In this document: piece after piece, positions 11,771 to 22,569 of the stretch | Layout: every line of letters begins with the position of its first letter | How positions within the stretch are numbered: position 1 is the stretch's first letter | Assembly (NCBI GenBank): GCA_947095585.1 | Contig: OX352763.1 | Coordinates: forward strand, 113,687,908 to 113,751,907 | Length of the DNA: 64,000 bases | Reading direction: 5' to 3' | From: Nephrocerus scutellatus | Lineage: Eukaryota; Arthropoda; Insecta; Diptera; Pipunculidae | Notes under the pieces: model-generated | Database searches by the model: none | What the model was told of the DNA's origin: nothing | The model's input: only the letters and a program-made list of their open reading frames with translations | Made by a program: the position numbers and the translations under genes

Positions 11771-11794
11771 GTCCCTCCAATATGAGCACCCTTT
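11771..11794 (-). repeat. Mariner right terminal inverted repeat
   Basis: Inverted partner of 10514-10536. It ends next to a TATATA run that adjoins the LOA 3' end. Confidence 0.7.
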
Positions 11795-11796
11795 AT

Positions 11797-13771
11797 ATAT
11801 AGTTGTAGTGAGTTGGTGTGATAATCTGAGAAAAACCATACCAGAGCGCTTAGACCTTCGGTCCATTGTACTCGTTCCCAGTAAGTTCACTATTCAAATC
11901 TCTTCGATCGTTACTATATCCCTTACAAAAATGTTCATCCGTAGCCTGGAGCAAGCAGGACAGCTACAAAGGAAATGTGTAGTTGTTTCTTATTCAGTCA
12001 AGACTAAAATATTGGATCCAGTATAAGTCCCAATTTGAACATATGACTACCAGTCGGGCTATGTCCTGTAAGTAAACCGACAATGCTCCGACAGTTCCTT
12101 CTGGATATTTCCAAAATGAACTGTTTTTGATCGGCCTATCCACAAAGTGCTTGGTAGTTCTATATGTATTTATAGAGTGCTAACGTTGTTCCGGTTCGGC
12201 TTTCATAAATCTTCGAATACCAAATTTTTTAGCTTGCCTGACTCAAGCCTGACATTGGTTCTGGATCAGTAGGAGTATCGGAAGAACCACTTCAGCAAAT
12301 TCATTTCATTTTATTCCTGTATTTCTTGTAACACAGATAAGAGTGACGGAATTCCATCTTGAAATAGTGTTCAGTCTTCTCTTACATTCTAGAACAATTT
12401 CCAAATTGACACAAGGTGATTCTAGTGCTAGTAGAATAGCTTGGCTGTCACTACATATTGCAAAGTTTCGTCCTTGTGTCTCTTTTGAGACAGTCCAGTT
12501 GGTAACTCGTAAAATAGCAAATATTTCTGTTTGAAAAATAGTTGACCATTTTCCGAGTGCGAATGACACCTTAGAATTCTCATCTAAGAACCATCCTGCA
12601 CCAGTTCCTTAAGCGAAAAGAGAACCGTCAGTGTAGAATATGGGTTCGAACTCCCTAAGGATCTCAGTTGAATTTTTCCAACTTTCCCTGCTAGGGTGTT
12701 GAACCTTATATAGTCTTTTGAACATAAAAAATGATACAGTACTGTCCATGGGCATCAGAACCGTAGGAATTTGTTCTGAAACCTTTTGGAATATGTTTCC
12801 ATGCCCACTCTTATGCTCATAATGCCCACTCTTGCGAAGTCGAGATATAGCTCTTACCGCTTCAAATCTGAATAACTTTATTCAGAGGGGGCAGATTTAG
12901 CAGTGCATTGAGAGTATCTGCCGTTATTCCCAGGCAGACGTTCCTTTGCAATTTTTTTACTGTCCTCTTACCCATTTTCAGACAAGTTCTTGGCCACCAA
13001 ACAACTGCCGCATAGGTTAAAATGGGTCTGATAATCGTTAAGTACAACCAGTGTATCATTTTTGGACTCAGCCTCCATGATTTACCAATTAAATAAATGT
13101 ATACTGAGCTTTCGATATTCTCGATTCCAGGTCAATCTTCCACATAATCTTGCAATCTAGAATTACTCCTAAATATTTGACTTCCGTGGAGATTGGCAAA
13201 GTGAAATCTTTTAGTACAGGAGGAATCGAATTTACGTTTACGAGTAAATAAAACTGCAGTAGTTTTACTCGGATTTACCGATAGTCCATTTCTGGTACAC
13301 CAACTATCCAACCGATTCAGAGAAGTCTGTAGATTTATACAGCAGGCGCTGAGGAATTTATTGTATGAAATAAGACATGCATCATCCGCGTAAGCTTGTA
13401 TGTGTAAGAATCGACATAGAAGCGGCGAAAGGGCTCCACCTTGTGGGCATCCCTTGGCCACTTCGACCGTAACTTTATCATCCATATTCTTGCCTGTCTG
13501 AAGAAGCCGGCTGGAAAGCTTGTAGTGAATCGATCTGGTTAAGGTTGGTTCGATTTCATGCCTCTTAGCAGAATTGCACATCGAGTCAAAGGTAGCGTTA
13601 TCAAAAGCTCCCTCAATATCGATAAACACTCCTATCATGATCTTTTCAATTCTGAAAACAAGATCATGAGGAGAAGACTTACAGGATTTACCACGCCGAT
13701 AGGCATCTTGATTCACATTTAAGGGATTTCTTTTGAGTACATTCAACCTAATATACATCTCAACCAAGCAT
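11797..13771 (-). mobile_element. LOA/R1-type LINE, reverse transcriptase to 3' end
   Basis: The longest LINE piece in the window, minus strand. From 13767 downward the domains are RT palm with VFIDIEGAFDNATFDSMCNS, CPQGGALSPLL and AYADDACLI (YADD box near 13385); thumb SVNPSKTTAVLFTRKRK; the connection region IIRPILTYAAVVWW (12862-13059); RNase H with YTDGS near 12625, FQTEIFAI and SDSQAI (12306-12569); then the C-terminal end and 3' UTR to 11797, homologous to bases 245-345. This order (RT, RNase H, C-terminal finger) is that of LOA/R1/I-group elements. Several frames are needed and the endonuclease half is missing, replaced by a mariner relic at 13772. Pseudogene. Confidence 0.85.
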
Positions 13772-14400
13772 TCAAGATCTTTCAGCAGAAATGATGAAAG
13801 ACTGATTACATGACATTATCATTTGAAAATTATTTCGGGCATATGGCCGCAGCGGCTGTTCTTGACGAATCCCATTTTTCGTGCACTGTATGTCACAAAA
13901 AACCTCAACAATATTAGCCTTCAAGCCGTCAATTGTTGCTGGTTTGTCAGCATAGAGCAGTAACATTACGTGGCCCCACAGGAAGGTGTCAAATCGCCAT
14001 CCATCTATTTCTCGAAATCAACTTATCGCTAAAGTTTCGATTTCAATAAGTCGACGGTACGAAACGCCATCTTGTCGAAACCACATCTCGTCCGGATCAA
14101 TGTCATCCATATTTTTAAACGAAAAATTATTGATCCATGATGTGGTAGCGATCTTTATTGACTGTAACGCGTATTCTGGCTTTATTTTTGACGAAATAAG
14201 GTCCGATGATGCCACCAGCGTGTAAACCACAAACAGTGCATTTTTCTGGATGTAATGGAGTCTGTAGGGTCTCATGTGGATTGTTATTTCATTATTTAGA
14301 AAGTATGTGATACGAAATCTATTCACAGCTCTACGGATAGCTTGCTCAGATGGACGATTATGTGCGCCATAAAAATCACGAAGCGAATCCACAACTGATT
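13772..14400 (-). pseudogene. Deleted mariner-like (DUF4817 type) transposase
   Basis: Minus strand. Starts with SLRDFYGAHNRPSEQAIRRA, homologous to the N-terminal domain of the element at 10618-11681. It then jumps by deletion to the catalytic region (CTVCGLYAGGIIGPYF-like, DPDEMWFRQDGVSYRR with the second Asp). After another gap it ends YADKPATIDGLKANIVEVF. Roughly half of the normal length remains. It forms the truncation point of the LOA copy that follows, which suggests the two were joined by deletion or insertion. Confidence 0.75.
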
Positions 14401-16160
14401 TTCAAGGAAAATTTAGAAAATTTGCTAGCGTTTTCCAAGCACTGGAAAGATTTCTCGGAGAGTATTGATAACAAAACGTGAGCACTTGTTTGATTGATAA
14501 CCTTTCGGTAAGTTCTATCCTCATCACTCACTTAATAAATATTTTTTTAAAAAACTTTATATGAAAGATTAGTTGAGAACGTAAGAGTAATATTAAATAC
14601 TCTACCTACTGATTGAAATACCTACGAGTAATTGCAATCATCGTACTGGTAAAATATTTTACTATTAAACAGAAATTACAACTGAGAAGATCTTATTTAT
14701 CTATCAATTTCTCCGACGATGTTGTCCAAAAATTTCTTTTCTATTTTCGACCAAAATGTGGCGAGAAAAATGTCACCAAAAAGCCATAAAATAAATCAAA
14801 CTCAAATATGGACGATACATCCTTTGGACGATCACATGCAAAAGAGAATCAAAACGTCTATTTAAAGGAACAAGGACAAAGGATCTCTTACAGCTGACTA
14901 CATTTCTCATAAACAAATCAAAAACGAGACCACATCTGAATATAATTTAATAACTGACCGAGGAATGTTCAATAATTGATTGAAACAATAAATCGAAGGA
15001 AATTTTTGGCAGAGCAACGCTTCAAGAGAATGGCGATTTCCGATTCCGTTCGTCACGGCCAATAACTTTTAATGTCAATGTGAATACTCGTAGATACACT
15101 AGATATACTGCTTATACGAATGTTATGTTTAATATCACATCAAGGGATGATAAGAAGTGAGAAGATTCCCAAACTAGCCCTCCGCATAATCCTTCGCATG
15201 GATCAAAATATTATACGAGTACGCGAATGAAAATCATATAAATTTTGGCAGTTTCCCATTGAGTTTTTCTGGGTTTTTCTGCATTTTGGGTTTTAGTGCC
15301 TAGGGTCGAAATGATTCGTGACTTGTTTATGATGAGAGCACGTCATAACTGCAAATACAATATTGCTCGATGTCATAAAAATGGCAATAAAAAGAATTGC
15401 TGAAAGAATACTTCGTTGATGACAGCTCAATCAGCGCGGCAAAGTCTTGCGTTTTGAAAAGTGTTTTTGTAAATATCATATGATGATAATGATGCGAACT
15501 TGTCTTATTGCATTGTTATTATTATAGTACTCTTCCAATGAAAGGTAGCTGATGAAGGTGTCATTTTCACAGATCAATTCTCGATTCTCACAGATGATGC
15601 TTAAATAACACAGATGATATTTAAGAAAAACTGTTTTGTTTATAAATGAAACGGTAGTAAAATAATGAAAACTAAAGTAAACAGATAAAACGGGAGGCCA
15701 GGTACCTGGTTGTAGAGCCAAATATGATGAAAGACATGAAATAACAACACAATTAGTGCTCTACATTGACACTTTTGTATTCGAAATAGGTTTACTTGTC
15801 GAATTAGTTTTGAATTTTCCTGGAACCTGAATTGAATAGAAACAATAGCGGGTCTATTTTGTTTCTTATATACTATATTATCATTGCAAAAAGCTCACAC
15901 GTTAATTCAAAAGATCTCAGACCCATCAGTATATAATCGTTCCATTTAAAATCTCTAGAAAGACTGATAGATATCGATATACGTTCTAACATTGACAAGA
16001 CACTTCTGTCTACAGATCAACACGCGTATTGGAAGGGTTAATCTCCATTCCATTGAATATTCCCTACAATAAAAGGAGTACACTACGTTAGCATTGCAAG
16101 TCCGGCAGACTTAGGTTTAGGTTCAACTCAGCAATCTCTCACTTCCGACCCACGACTGAC
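14401..16160. other. Mostly unannotated; trace of a family A LINE tail
   Basis: AT-rich with no gene. TACGAGTA/TACTCGTA octamers occur at 14623, 15085 and 15214. Around 15690-15725 the words GGTTGTAGAGCCAAATATGA match the last bases of family A LINEs, so a short relic tail is likely there. Confidence 0.45.
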
Positions 16161-16539
16161 AAGTCGCTTAACTGGTGGAGAAAAAGGGTTCCTACAGATC
16201 TGCGATCGTTGTTATAAGCCAGAAATCACTGGCTCCTCTGGCGAGGACTAAAGGCGTGATAAGATTTGGATGGGATCATATCACACTTCAGGTCTATAAA
16301 AAGGAAGAGGTGATGGACACGTTGCCGACCTTGGCGCATCCGTCACCTTTCCCTCAATGAATGACGATGCTCCAACAACTTCGGTGACCCCATCACTGTT
16401 TTCTGCCTCCATCGGCGACCCTCTGTCAAATTTGGAGACGGAGGACTTCCCTTTCAGGCACTTCCCTTCTTCGTTCGCCATCAGAAAGAAAAGACCTGGA
16501 GAATACTGTGGTGGAGGTTTCTCTGCCTAGCTGTAGTAA

Positions 16540-16915
16540 TTAACCTTCAACACTCCAAAAAAGCCTCGCCCTACCTTCTTCTCCTTCTGATGAAAGATGG
16601 AGAGGACATCGTCATGATGCAGGAACCATTGATTGTTAACAAGCTGGTTCATGGACTCAGGACTCCTGGATATTACCCACTATATGTGACAGATAAAGGT
16701 TACCCTAGATCCTGCATGTTAGTGAAAAGTAATCTAAAGGTATTTTCATTCCCAAACTTCAGCGATCGAGATGTCACCGCTGTTCAAGTAGAGTCTGCCA
16801 AAGGCACCTTCTAGATATCATCGGCGTATCTCGCTCACGATCCCGTGGAATCTCTTCCTGGCGCTTGAGGGATTCATCGTTGAGGCAAAATAAAATCCCT
16901 GAATTCTGTCTCAAC
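16540..16915 (+). pseudogene. LOA-type LINE, start of endonuclease domain
   Basis: The plus frame reads VINLQHSKKASPYLLLLLMK, then GEDIVMMQEPLIVNKLVHGL, then RTPGYYPLYVTDKGYPRSCM, then SNLKVFSFPNFSDRDVTAVQ. This is the N-terminal part of an APE-type endonuclease: the INLQHSK start and the I-Q-E-P catalytic-glutamate motif (here MMQEP). A TAG follows GTF at 16814, and ISSAYLAHDP continues past it. The piece stops near 16915, so about one third of the endonuclease is present. A 5' region without clear homology precedes it. Confidence 0.75.
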
Positions 16916-17244
16916 GAACTATATTCTAGCCCACAATTGCCGATCATATCTCACGGAGATGGCGGAGCTGTTCTCATCTCTGAAAATAAAATTTGCGTAG
17001 AGGTTCTGTAGAAATCGATTTTCAATGCATTCATGCAGCAATAAAATAGTTCTAATCAAATATATGAACAATCCCGCATAATTAACTATAAATTGCCAAT
17101 AAATTGCAGTTTTTAATGAACCACATCGAATCGTCGTAAAAAAAACATTCCCTAAAGTTATAAAGTTACCCTCATTTTGCATAATAAAAAAAGGTAGGAA
17201 ATACACCAAAACGACATAGCATCCACCCGGTACAAAGGCAGAAA
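16916..17244. other. No gene recognised
   Basis: A 96-residue minus-strand open frame at 16919-17209 shows no domain; probably chance. Confidence 0.4.
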
Positions 17245-17395
17245 ACTAAAAAATCTACAATCTATGAACTTTTGATCTTCTCCTTATAGGGTGCGTAGTA
17301 CAGTAGAGAAGCGAATAAACCAGCAGACAGATAAAAAACTCAAAAAATCTACAATCCATGAACTTTTGATCTCCTTCTTATACGAGTACGATCCA
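17245..17395. repeat. Two-copy direct repeat, period about 92 bp
   Basis: AAAATCTACAATCTATGAAC TTTTGATCT occurs near 17250 and again near 17342. The second copy contains a TACGAGTA octamer (17381-17388) where the first has TATAGG. Confidence 0.65.
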
Positions 17396-18067
17396 TATTC
17401 AAACCAATGATGACACTGTAAAAAGTGCAATAATGTCCTTTTTCATACTTCTGGCTTCTGGGGGAGAACATGAAAGAGCAATAGATGAATAAAATGACAT
17501 TCGCTAGGCACTTGGAAGTACATAATGTAGGAATCTATCGATCTCAAAAAGAAATGCGATCTATTTTATGTGCTTTTATATTAACTTGCCTATGTCTTTC
17601 TTTCTTTTGATCTTTTGATGGTCTTCAGGTGGGTCTTCAGGGCTTGAGGCGAGTTTTTAGATGATATTTGGGGGGTTTTGTGGGGGTTTGAAGTGAGTTT
17701 GAGAGGGTCTTGAGTGGTGTCCTCAAGGGGGTCATAACGTAGTCTTGAGGTAGTCTTGAGACGGTTTTGAGAGTGGTCTTGAGGGAGTTCTGAGTGGATC
17801 TTAAGAGGGTATTTATGGACCCTTAAGAAAATATTAAGGAGATCTTGAGATGGGTCTTTGTGGTGGTCTTGAAATGTTGAAATGTTCTTGCGGTGATCTC
17901 AATGGGGTTTTAAAAGTGTCTTGATGAGGGTTTTGCAGGAGTCTTAAGGGAATCTTCAGTGTGGTTTATGAAGGTTTGAGAGGATCTTGAGTCTTAAGAG
18001 GGTTTTTTGGGGATCTTAAGGGGGGGTCTTGTGGGGTTCTTAGGAGTCGTGTGGTGGTATTGAGGTA

Positions 18068-18683
18068 GTCTTCAAAGGGTCTTAAGGGGGACCTAACAAG
18101 GTAGTTTGAGGGGAGTCTTAAGATGATCTTTAGTGGGGTGTTTAGTTGGTCTTGAGGAGGGCTTGAGTGGGTTCTGAGAAGGTCGTGAGTGGAGTCTTAA
18201 GGTGATCTTGAGCGAGTCTAAAAGTAGTCTTGAGGGGGTCTCCAGGGAGTTTTGTGAGGATATTTAGTGGGGTCTTCAAAGAGTCTTTAGGTGGTGTTTA
18301 GGGGTTCTTGAGAGGATTTTGAGAGGGTCGTAAGTGGAGTCTTGAGGGGGTCTTAAGAGGTTCTAAAGTGGGTTCTTTTGAGGGTTTTGGAGGGGGTCTT
18401 AAGCTAATCTTAACGTGGGTTTTAGGGGGTCTTGGGGAATTATTGATGGGGGTCGCAACGTGGTCTTAACGAGGTCTTCAGGGTGATCTTGAGGGTGGTC
18501 TTGAGGAGGTCTATGGGTGGTCTTGACAGGTTTCTTGGAGGGTCTATGCGGGTCCATTAAAGGTCCTTTAGGGGTCCTTTAGGGGTCCTTTCGGGGTATT
18601 TTGAAAGTCTTTTGAGGGTATTTTTGGGGAATTATGGATGTCTACATATTACCATCGTTTTTTGAACTGAATTTTTTGAGGGA
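18068..18683 (+). repeat. First copy of a ~610-bp duplication within the minisatellite
   Basis: Begins GTCTTCAAAGGGTCTTAAGG and ends with CTACATATTACCATCG plus TTTTTTGAACTGAATTTTTT. The next copy starts at 18684. Confidence 0.85.
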
Positions 18684-19279
18684 GTCTTCAAGGGGTCTTA
18701 AGAGGACCTAACAAGGTAGTTTGAGGGGAGTCTTAAGATGATCTTTAGTGGGGTGTTTAGTTGGTCTTGAGGAGGGCTTGAGTGGGTTCTGAAAAGGTCG
18801 TGAGTGGAGTCTTAAGGTGATCTTGAGCGAGTCTAAAAGTAGTCTTGAGGGGGTCTCCAGGGAGTTTTTTGAGGATATTTAGTGGGGTCTTGAAAGAGTC
18901 TTTAGGTGGTGTTTAGGGGCTCTTGAGAGGATTTTGAGAGGGTCGTAAGTGGAGTCTTGAGGGGGTCTTAAGGGGTTCTAAAGTGGGTTCTTTTGAGGGT
19001 TTTGGAGGGGGTCTTAAGCGAATCTTAACGTGGGTTTTAGGGGGTCTTGGGGAATTATTGATGGTGGTCGTAACGTGGTCTTGACGAGGTCTTCAGGGTG
19101 ATCTTGAGGGTGGTCTTGGGGAGGTCTATGGGTGGTCTTGACAGGTTTCTTGGAGGGACTATGCGGGTCCATTAAAGGTCCTTTAGGGGTCCTTTCGGGG
19201 TATTTTGAAAGTCTTTTGAGGGTATTTTTGGGGACTTATGGATGTCTACATATTACCATCGTTTTTTGAACTGAATTTT
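18684..19279 (+). repeat. Second copy of the ~610-bp duplication
   Basis: Same order of words as 18068-18683 with few differences. It is about 12 bases shorter because one CCTTTAGGGGT subunit is missing near 19185. Confidence 0.85.
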
Positions 19280-19341
19280 TGTTTTTTTATTTGTTTCTGT
19301 TTTTGAAATTTTATAAAAATAAAATTATATAAAAAAAAATT

Positions 19342-19530
19342 GCTGGAATGTTTTTAATAGAAATCTGTAATATTTGTGGCTTAAAAAATCAAATATTTTA
19401 AAAGAACTGTGCTAAGCATTTGATGTTTTTTTAATTTTGTCATAAACCTCAAATGCTTAGCACGGTTTTTTTAAATTATGTGATTTTTTAAGCCACAAAT
19501 ATTCCAGATTTTCATTAAAAACATTCCCGC
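19342..19530. repeat. Foldback: ~83-bp inverted repeat with ~24-base loop
   Basis: The left arm (19342-19424) carries GGAATGTTTTTAATAGAAAT, ATATTTGTGGCTTAAAAAAT and GTGCTAAGCATTTGATG. The right arm (19447-19530) is its reverse complement with a few mismatches and small gaps. It sits 60 bases past the minisatellite. It could be a foldback/MITE-like element or a hairpin-forming spacer; no target duplication was found. Confidence 0.8.
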
Positions 19531-20264
19531 AAATATTCATTTATTTTATAACAGTTCTAGTTGCTCCAGATGTACCACCTATTTCATTTTTACCTTTTAG
19601 GGGTTAGTTATGCTTCAATGAAAGCATAAAAATTTCATATAATTTTTTTGTTATTACGACTCTGGGTAAAAGTAAGCATTTCTGTTATCTAAATTTGAGT
19701 TTGTAATATGTTTAAGAAAAAAATTATTTTATGTTTTTTTTTTTGTAAAGACAATGATATTAAAAGTACATTAAGGCTTATATATTTTTAGCAATAAACT
19801 GTTGAAAATGTTTACATAATGGAAAATACAATCCAAATTTGCTATTAATGTCAATTACTACTATACGAGAAACAATACATCTCATTATTATACAAAGACA
19901 TGGCACATGACAAAGTGTGATAAACATCTACGGTGACTTACTGGTACAACTCTGTAGCGAAACTGGTTACTTTGTTTTGCCTTCAAACCACAAAAAATGC
20001 AAACACATTAACTCTGTTCACTATTCAGTTTCATAGATAACTGCAGCCGCGTTAAAAGAGGGATAATTTTTCCAAAAATAATTCACATCCACCTTGTGGA
20101 AAACCTTCCAAACCAGGACGCTAGGTATTCATAAAAAATGCATGAATTGTTTAACGACTTTTTTATTGCGAAATAATGAACTCGATTGTTCCCTCATTTT
20201 GTTTCTTTTTTCTTAAGTTTTTCGCATAAAAATTCTATGTCACTGCATTCAGTAATATGTGAAA
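19531..20264. other. No gene recognised
   Basis: AT-rich; nothing identified. Confidence 0.45.
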
Positions 20265-20450
20265 ATGACTTTGCTTCAGTGGTTTAGAAACTATCTTTCA
20301 AATCGTTCAATTCAAGTTGCCTTTGCAATTACAGCATTAATACTGGTATTCCTCAAGGCTCTCTTTTGATTTACTCACTTTTTCTTCTTTTCATCATCTT
20401 CTTGTCGATAACCTCTAACTCAAAACATAGCTTTTTATTTATAAAATATT
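20265..20450 (+). pseudogene. Small reverse transcriptase fragment, Jockey/CR1-like
   Basis: The plus strand reads TLLQWFRNYLSNRSIQVAFA, then after a frame change NTGIPQGSLLIYSLFLLFII. This matches the RT stretch W-L-x-Y-L-x-N-R...GxPQGSxLGPxLFLLFIND of Jockey/CR1-type LINEs. About 60 residues remain, with the GP of GSxLGP altered. Confidence 0.6.
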
Positions 20451-20679
20451 CTCCGGCCCACCTCGCGGCTTTTTATATGTGGATTTAGAAATGCAGTGCA
20501 TGTTAGGCATGGTAACTTCATCTTACAGTTACCAGTATCAATAAAACAAATAAGTGTAAAAAAAACTTCGTTTTTCGGGTACAAACTTTTATGTATACAT
20601 CGACACACCCCACATGCCACACAGTCCTTTTATTTTTATTTTATTGGCAAAATTATAAACTTATCTGCCAGTCCAAAGA

Positions 20680-21300
20680 TTCCATTTTCTACGCATCACA
20701 CGCGCCACACGCGACTCGCGATACTTATCACACGCGGAATCTTAGAAATGTCCCTGGACACTGAGCTCCTAACAAAATTTCAGCTCTCTAGTTTGAATGA
20801 AAGGTGGTTTTAAAGGACCCCAAAAGAGTCGACCAGGTCGGGCCTACTTCCGAGATATAGCCATTTTCCACACATCTAACGCGGGATTTTAGAAATGTTC
20901 CTGGACACTAAGCTGCTCACAAAATGTCAGCCCTCTAGGTTGTGTGAAAGGTGGTTAAAAAGAAGCACACAGAAGTCGACGCAGGTCGGGCCTATTCCAA
21001 AGATTAGCCCATTTTCCACGCATCGCACGCGCCGCACGCGACACGAGTCATACTTCGGATATTAGGAACGCCTACTGAGGTTAACCTACTCTAAAAATTT
21101 CAACTCTATAGCAAAGGTGAAAGGTTGTTAAAAAACAGGTCGGTCCTATTTCAATGATTAAGCTATTTTCCACGCGCCACACGCGTCATACGCGACTCGC
21201 GATACGCGTCATACGCCGCGAGATCTCAGAAATGGCCCATAACACTGAGGTCTAGGTCTTCCACACGACACGATGGTTAAAAAGGACCTCAAAGAAGTCG
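20680..21300 (+). repeat. CACGCG-rich satellite, period about 150-177 bp
   Basis: Units contain CCATTTTCCACGCATC, CACACGCGCCACACGCGAC, AGAAATGTCCCTGGACACTG, GTGTGAAAGGTGGTTAAAAA and GTCGACGCAGGTCGGGCC. Starts are near 20683, 20860, 21008 and 21167. The same satellite lies inverted at 27660-28080. Confidence 0.8.
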
Positions 21301-21906
21301 AAAAAACCGAAAGACAGGAAAATTCAAGTTAAACAAAACTTTTTAACAAACTGATGGGCCTAATTAATAGAAAATTTTACGCCTCTAAAACTTAACCAAT
21401 GTCTTATGATAAGTAAAGATATACGGATCACTATCAATCCCATTTAACATCTTTATTGGGCTCTGGCAATAGAATCGACTGGCATGAGCCTTCTTCAACT
21501 TAGTGTTAGGGAAATTAATGCGAGACTAATGTAACGGCGAGACAAACAATCGCAAGTCAACCTAGTTTATCCAGATATTGATTTACGCAGATGATATTGA
21601 ATCATCGGTAGAAACCCAATAGCTGCATAAGAAGCTTACATCTAGATCGAGCAGGCAGCTAGAAATCTTGGGCTGCACATAAAAAAGGGCTGGTTGCTTA
21701 AAGCCAATAAAGCCTGCTACAGTCTGTCGAACTTTTCAAATTCAAGAATTTAACCACAATATCCAAGCTGCTGGTGATACCAGTACTTACATATGGATTC
21801 GAGAATTGGGTTCTTTGCCAAAAGCACTTTCACCTCGAAGACGCATTTGAGAGCAAATTTTAGGGAGAATTTTTGTCCCCGTATGTGAGAAAGGATGACT
21901 ACGGAG

Positions 21907-21917
21907 ACTCTACGAGC
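21907..21917 (+). repeat. SINE target-site duplication, left copy
   Basis: ACTCTACGAGC, identical to 22218-22228. Confidence 0.85.
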
Positions 21918-22217
21918 TCATAAAACTCGTATATTTGACGCGACGGACCGTTGTAGTGCAGGACCTAGCTTCACGCGACCATTTGTGTTGAGAGTATTAT
22001 ATTTTTGCACAAAAATGTAAGGGACCTACAATTTAAAGCTATATCCGAAGGGCGAATTGGGAAGCTTTCCACGATAGTTATTACTATCGGACGTTTGTTA
22101 GTCATTCGCGAAAGTTGGAAATTGAAAGACTTTTGTCTTTGGGTGTTTTTCGAAGACACGAGCTTCGAACCTCTCGCTCAGTAGTCCAACGCACTAACCA
22201 TTAAAGTCACAGTATCC
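21918..22217 (-). mobile_element. tRNA-derived SINE inserted in family A LINE
   Basis: On the minus strand: a tRNA-like head with TTAATGGTTAGTGCG (box A-like) and GGTTCGAAGCT (box B, 22161-22171). Then the shared body with CGCGAATGACTAACAAACGT, TAGTAATAACT, GGAAAGCTTCCCAATTCGCC, CACAAATGGTCGCGTGAAGC and GGTCCGTCGCGTCAAATAT at the 3' end. It is flanked by a perfect 11-bp direct repeat. About 300 bases. Confidence 0.85.
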
Positions 22218-22228
22218 ACTCTACGAGC
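22218..22228 (+). repeat. SINE target-site duplication, right copy
   Basis: ACTCTACGAGC, identical to 21907-21917. Removing the SINE and one copy restores continuity with 39890-39915. Confidence 0.85.
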
Positions 22229-22569
22229 GTTATCGTGACGATAAATTAGGACACCTAGATCGCATAAGCGATGAGGATCCTTGTGGAAATAATCTATGGT
22301 ACACGACAGAGAGGTGTATCAAGCTCCGCTAGAGAGATGGAGTAGACTAGGACGTCCAGGGTTTAGTGATGCCGAAATGGATGACATCGGCTCGAAATCG
22401 GGACCGTTGGAAAGATTTTTTGTTAAAGAAACCGGACCGGATCCTGGCTGTAGAGCGAAATATGATGACAACCCCAGTATTATAAACAATATTAAATTAT
22501 TATATAAAAATGAAACTTTGTCTGTATCTCTGTTCGCGATTAACTCGAACACCGGTCATACGATGTAGT

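Larger units (their letters stand above)
10514..11794 (-). mobile_element. Near-complete mariner-like transposon (DUF4817 type)
   Basis: A ~1.28-kb element with imperfect terminal inverted repeats: the left end begins AAAGGGTGATGAATTTAGAGG-like sequence at 10514-10536 and the right end (11771-11794), read inward, begins AAAGGGTGCTCATATTGGAG. Both ends are flanked by TATA-rich sequence consistent with insertion at TA. It encodes one transposase on the minus strand (10618-11681). On its right it directly abuts the 3' end of a LOA-type LINE at 11797, so it probably inserted into or beside that end. Confidence 0.8.
17610..19280 (+). repeat. 1.7-kb G+T-rich minisatellite
   Basis: A degenerate array of 10-24-bp units built on GGGTCTTGAGG / GGTCTTAAGGGG. 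The plus strand is strongly G+T-rich and nearly free of C outside GTCTT words. Contains runs of G3-G7. No coding content. Related units occur in the opposite orientation at 38410-39075. Confidence 0.85.
21540..22490 (+). mobile_element. RTE-like LINE family A, split by a SINE
   Basis: The plus strand includes IDLRRRYIEIIG near 21580 (RT YADD region, degraded), then the thumb and C-terminal region. That region aligns base by base with 39460-40062 (CCAGTACTTACATATGGATT, GTGAGAAAGGATGACTACGG). After the SINE (21918-22217) it resumes GCGTTATCGTGACGATAAAT and ends AGAGCGAAATATGATG at about 22485. Many stops. The SINE insertion postdates the LINE. Confidence 0.75.

Noticed and set aside
22319..22568. 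Open frames on both strands at the family A 3' end
   Set aside because: They cover the LINE 3' end and Helitron start; the plus frame is the decayed LINE C-terminus, not a separate gene.
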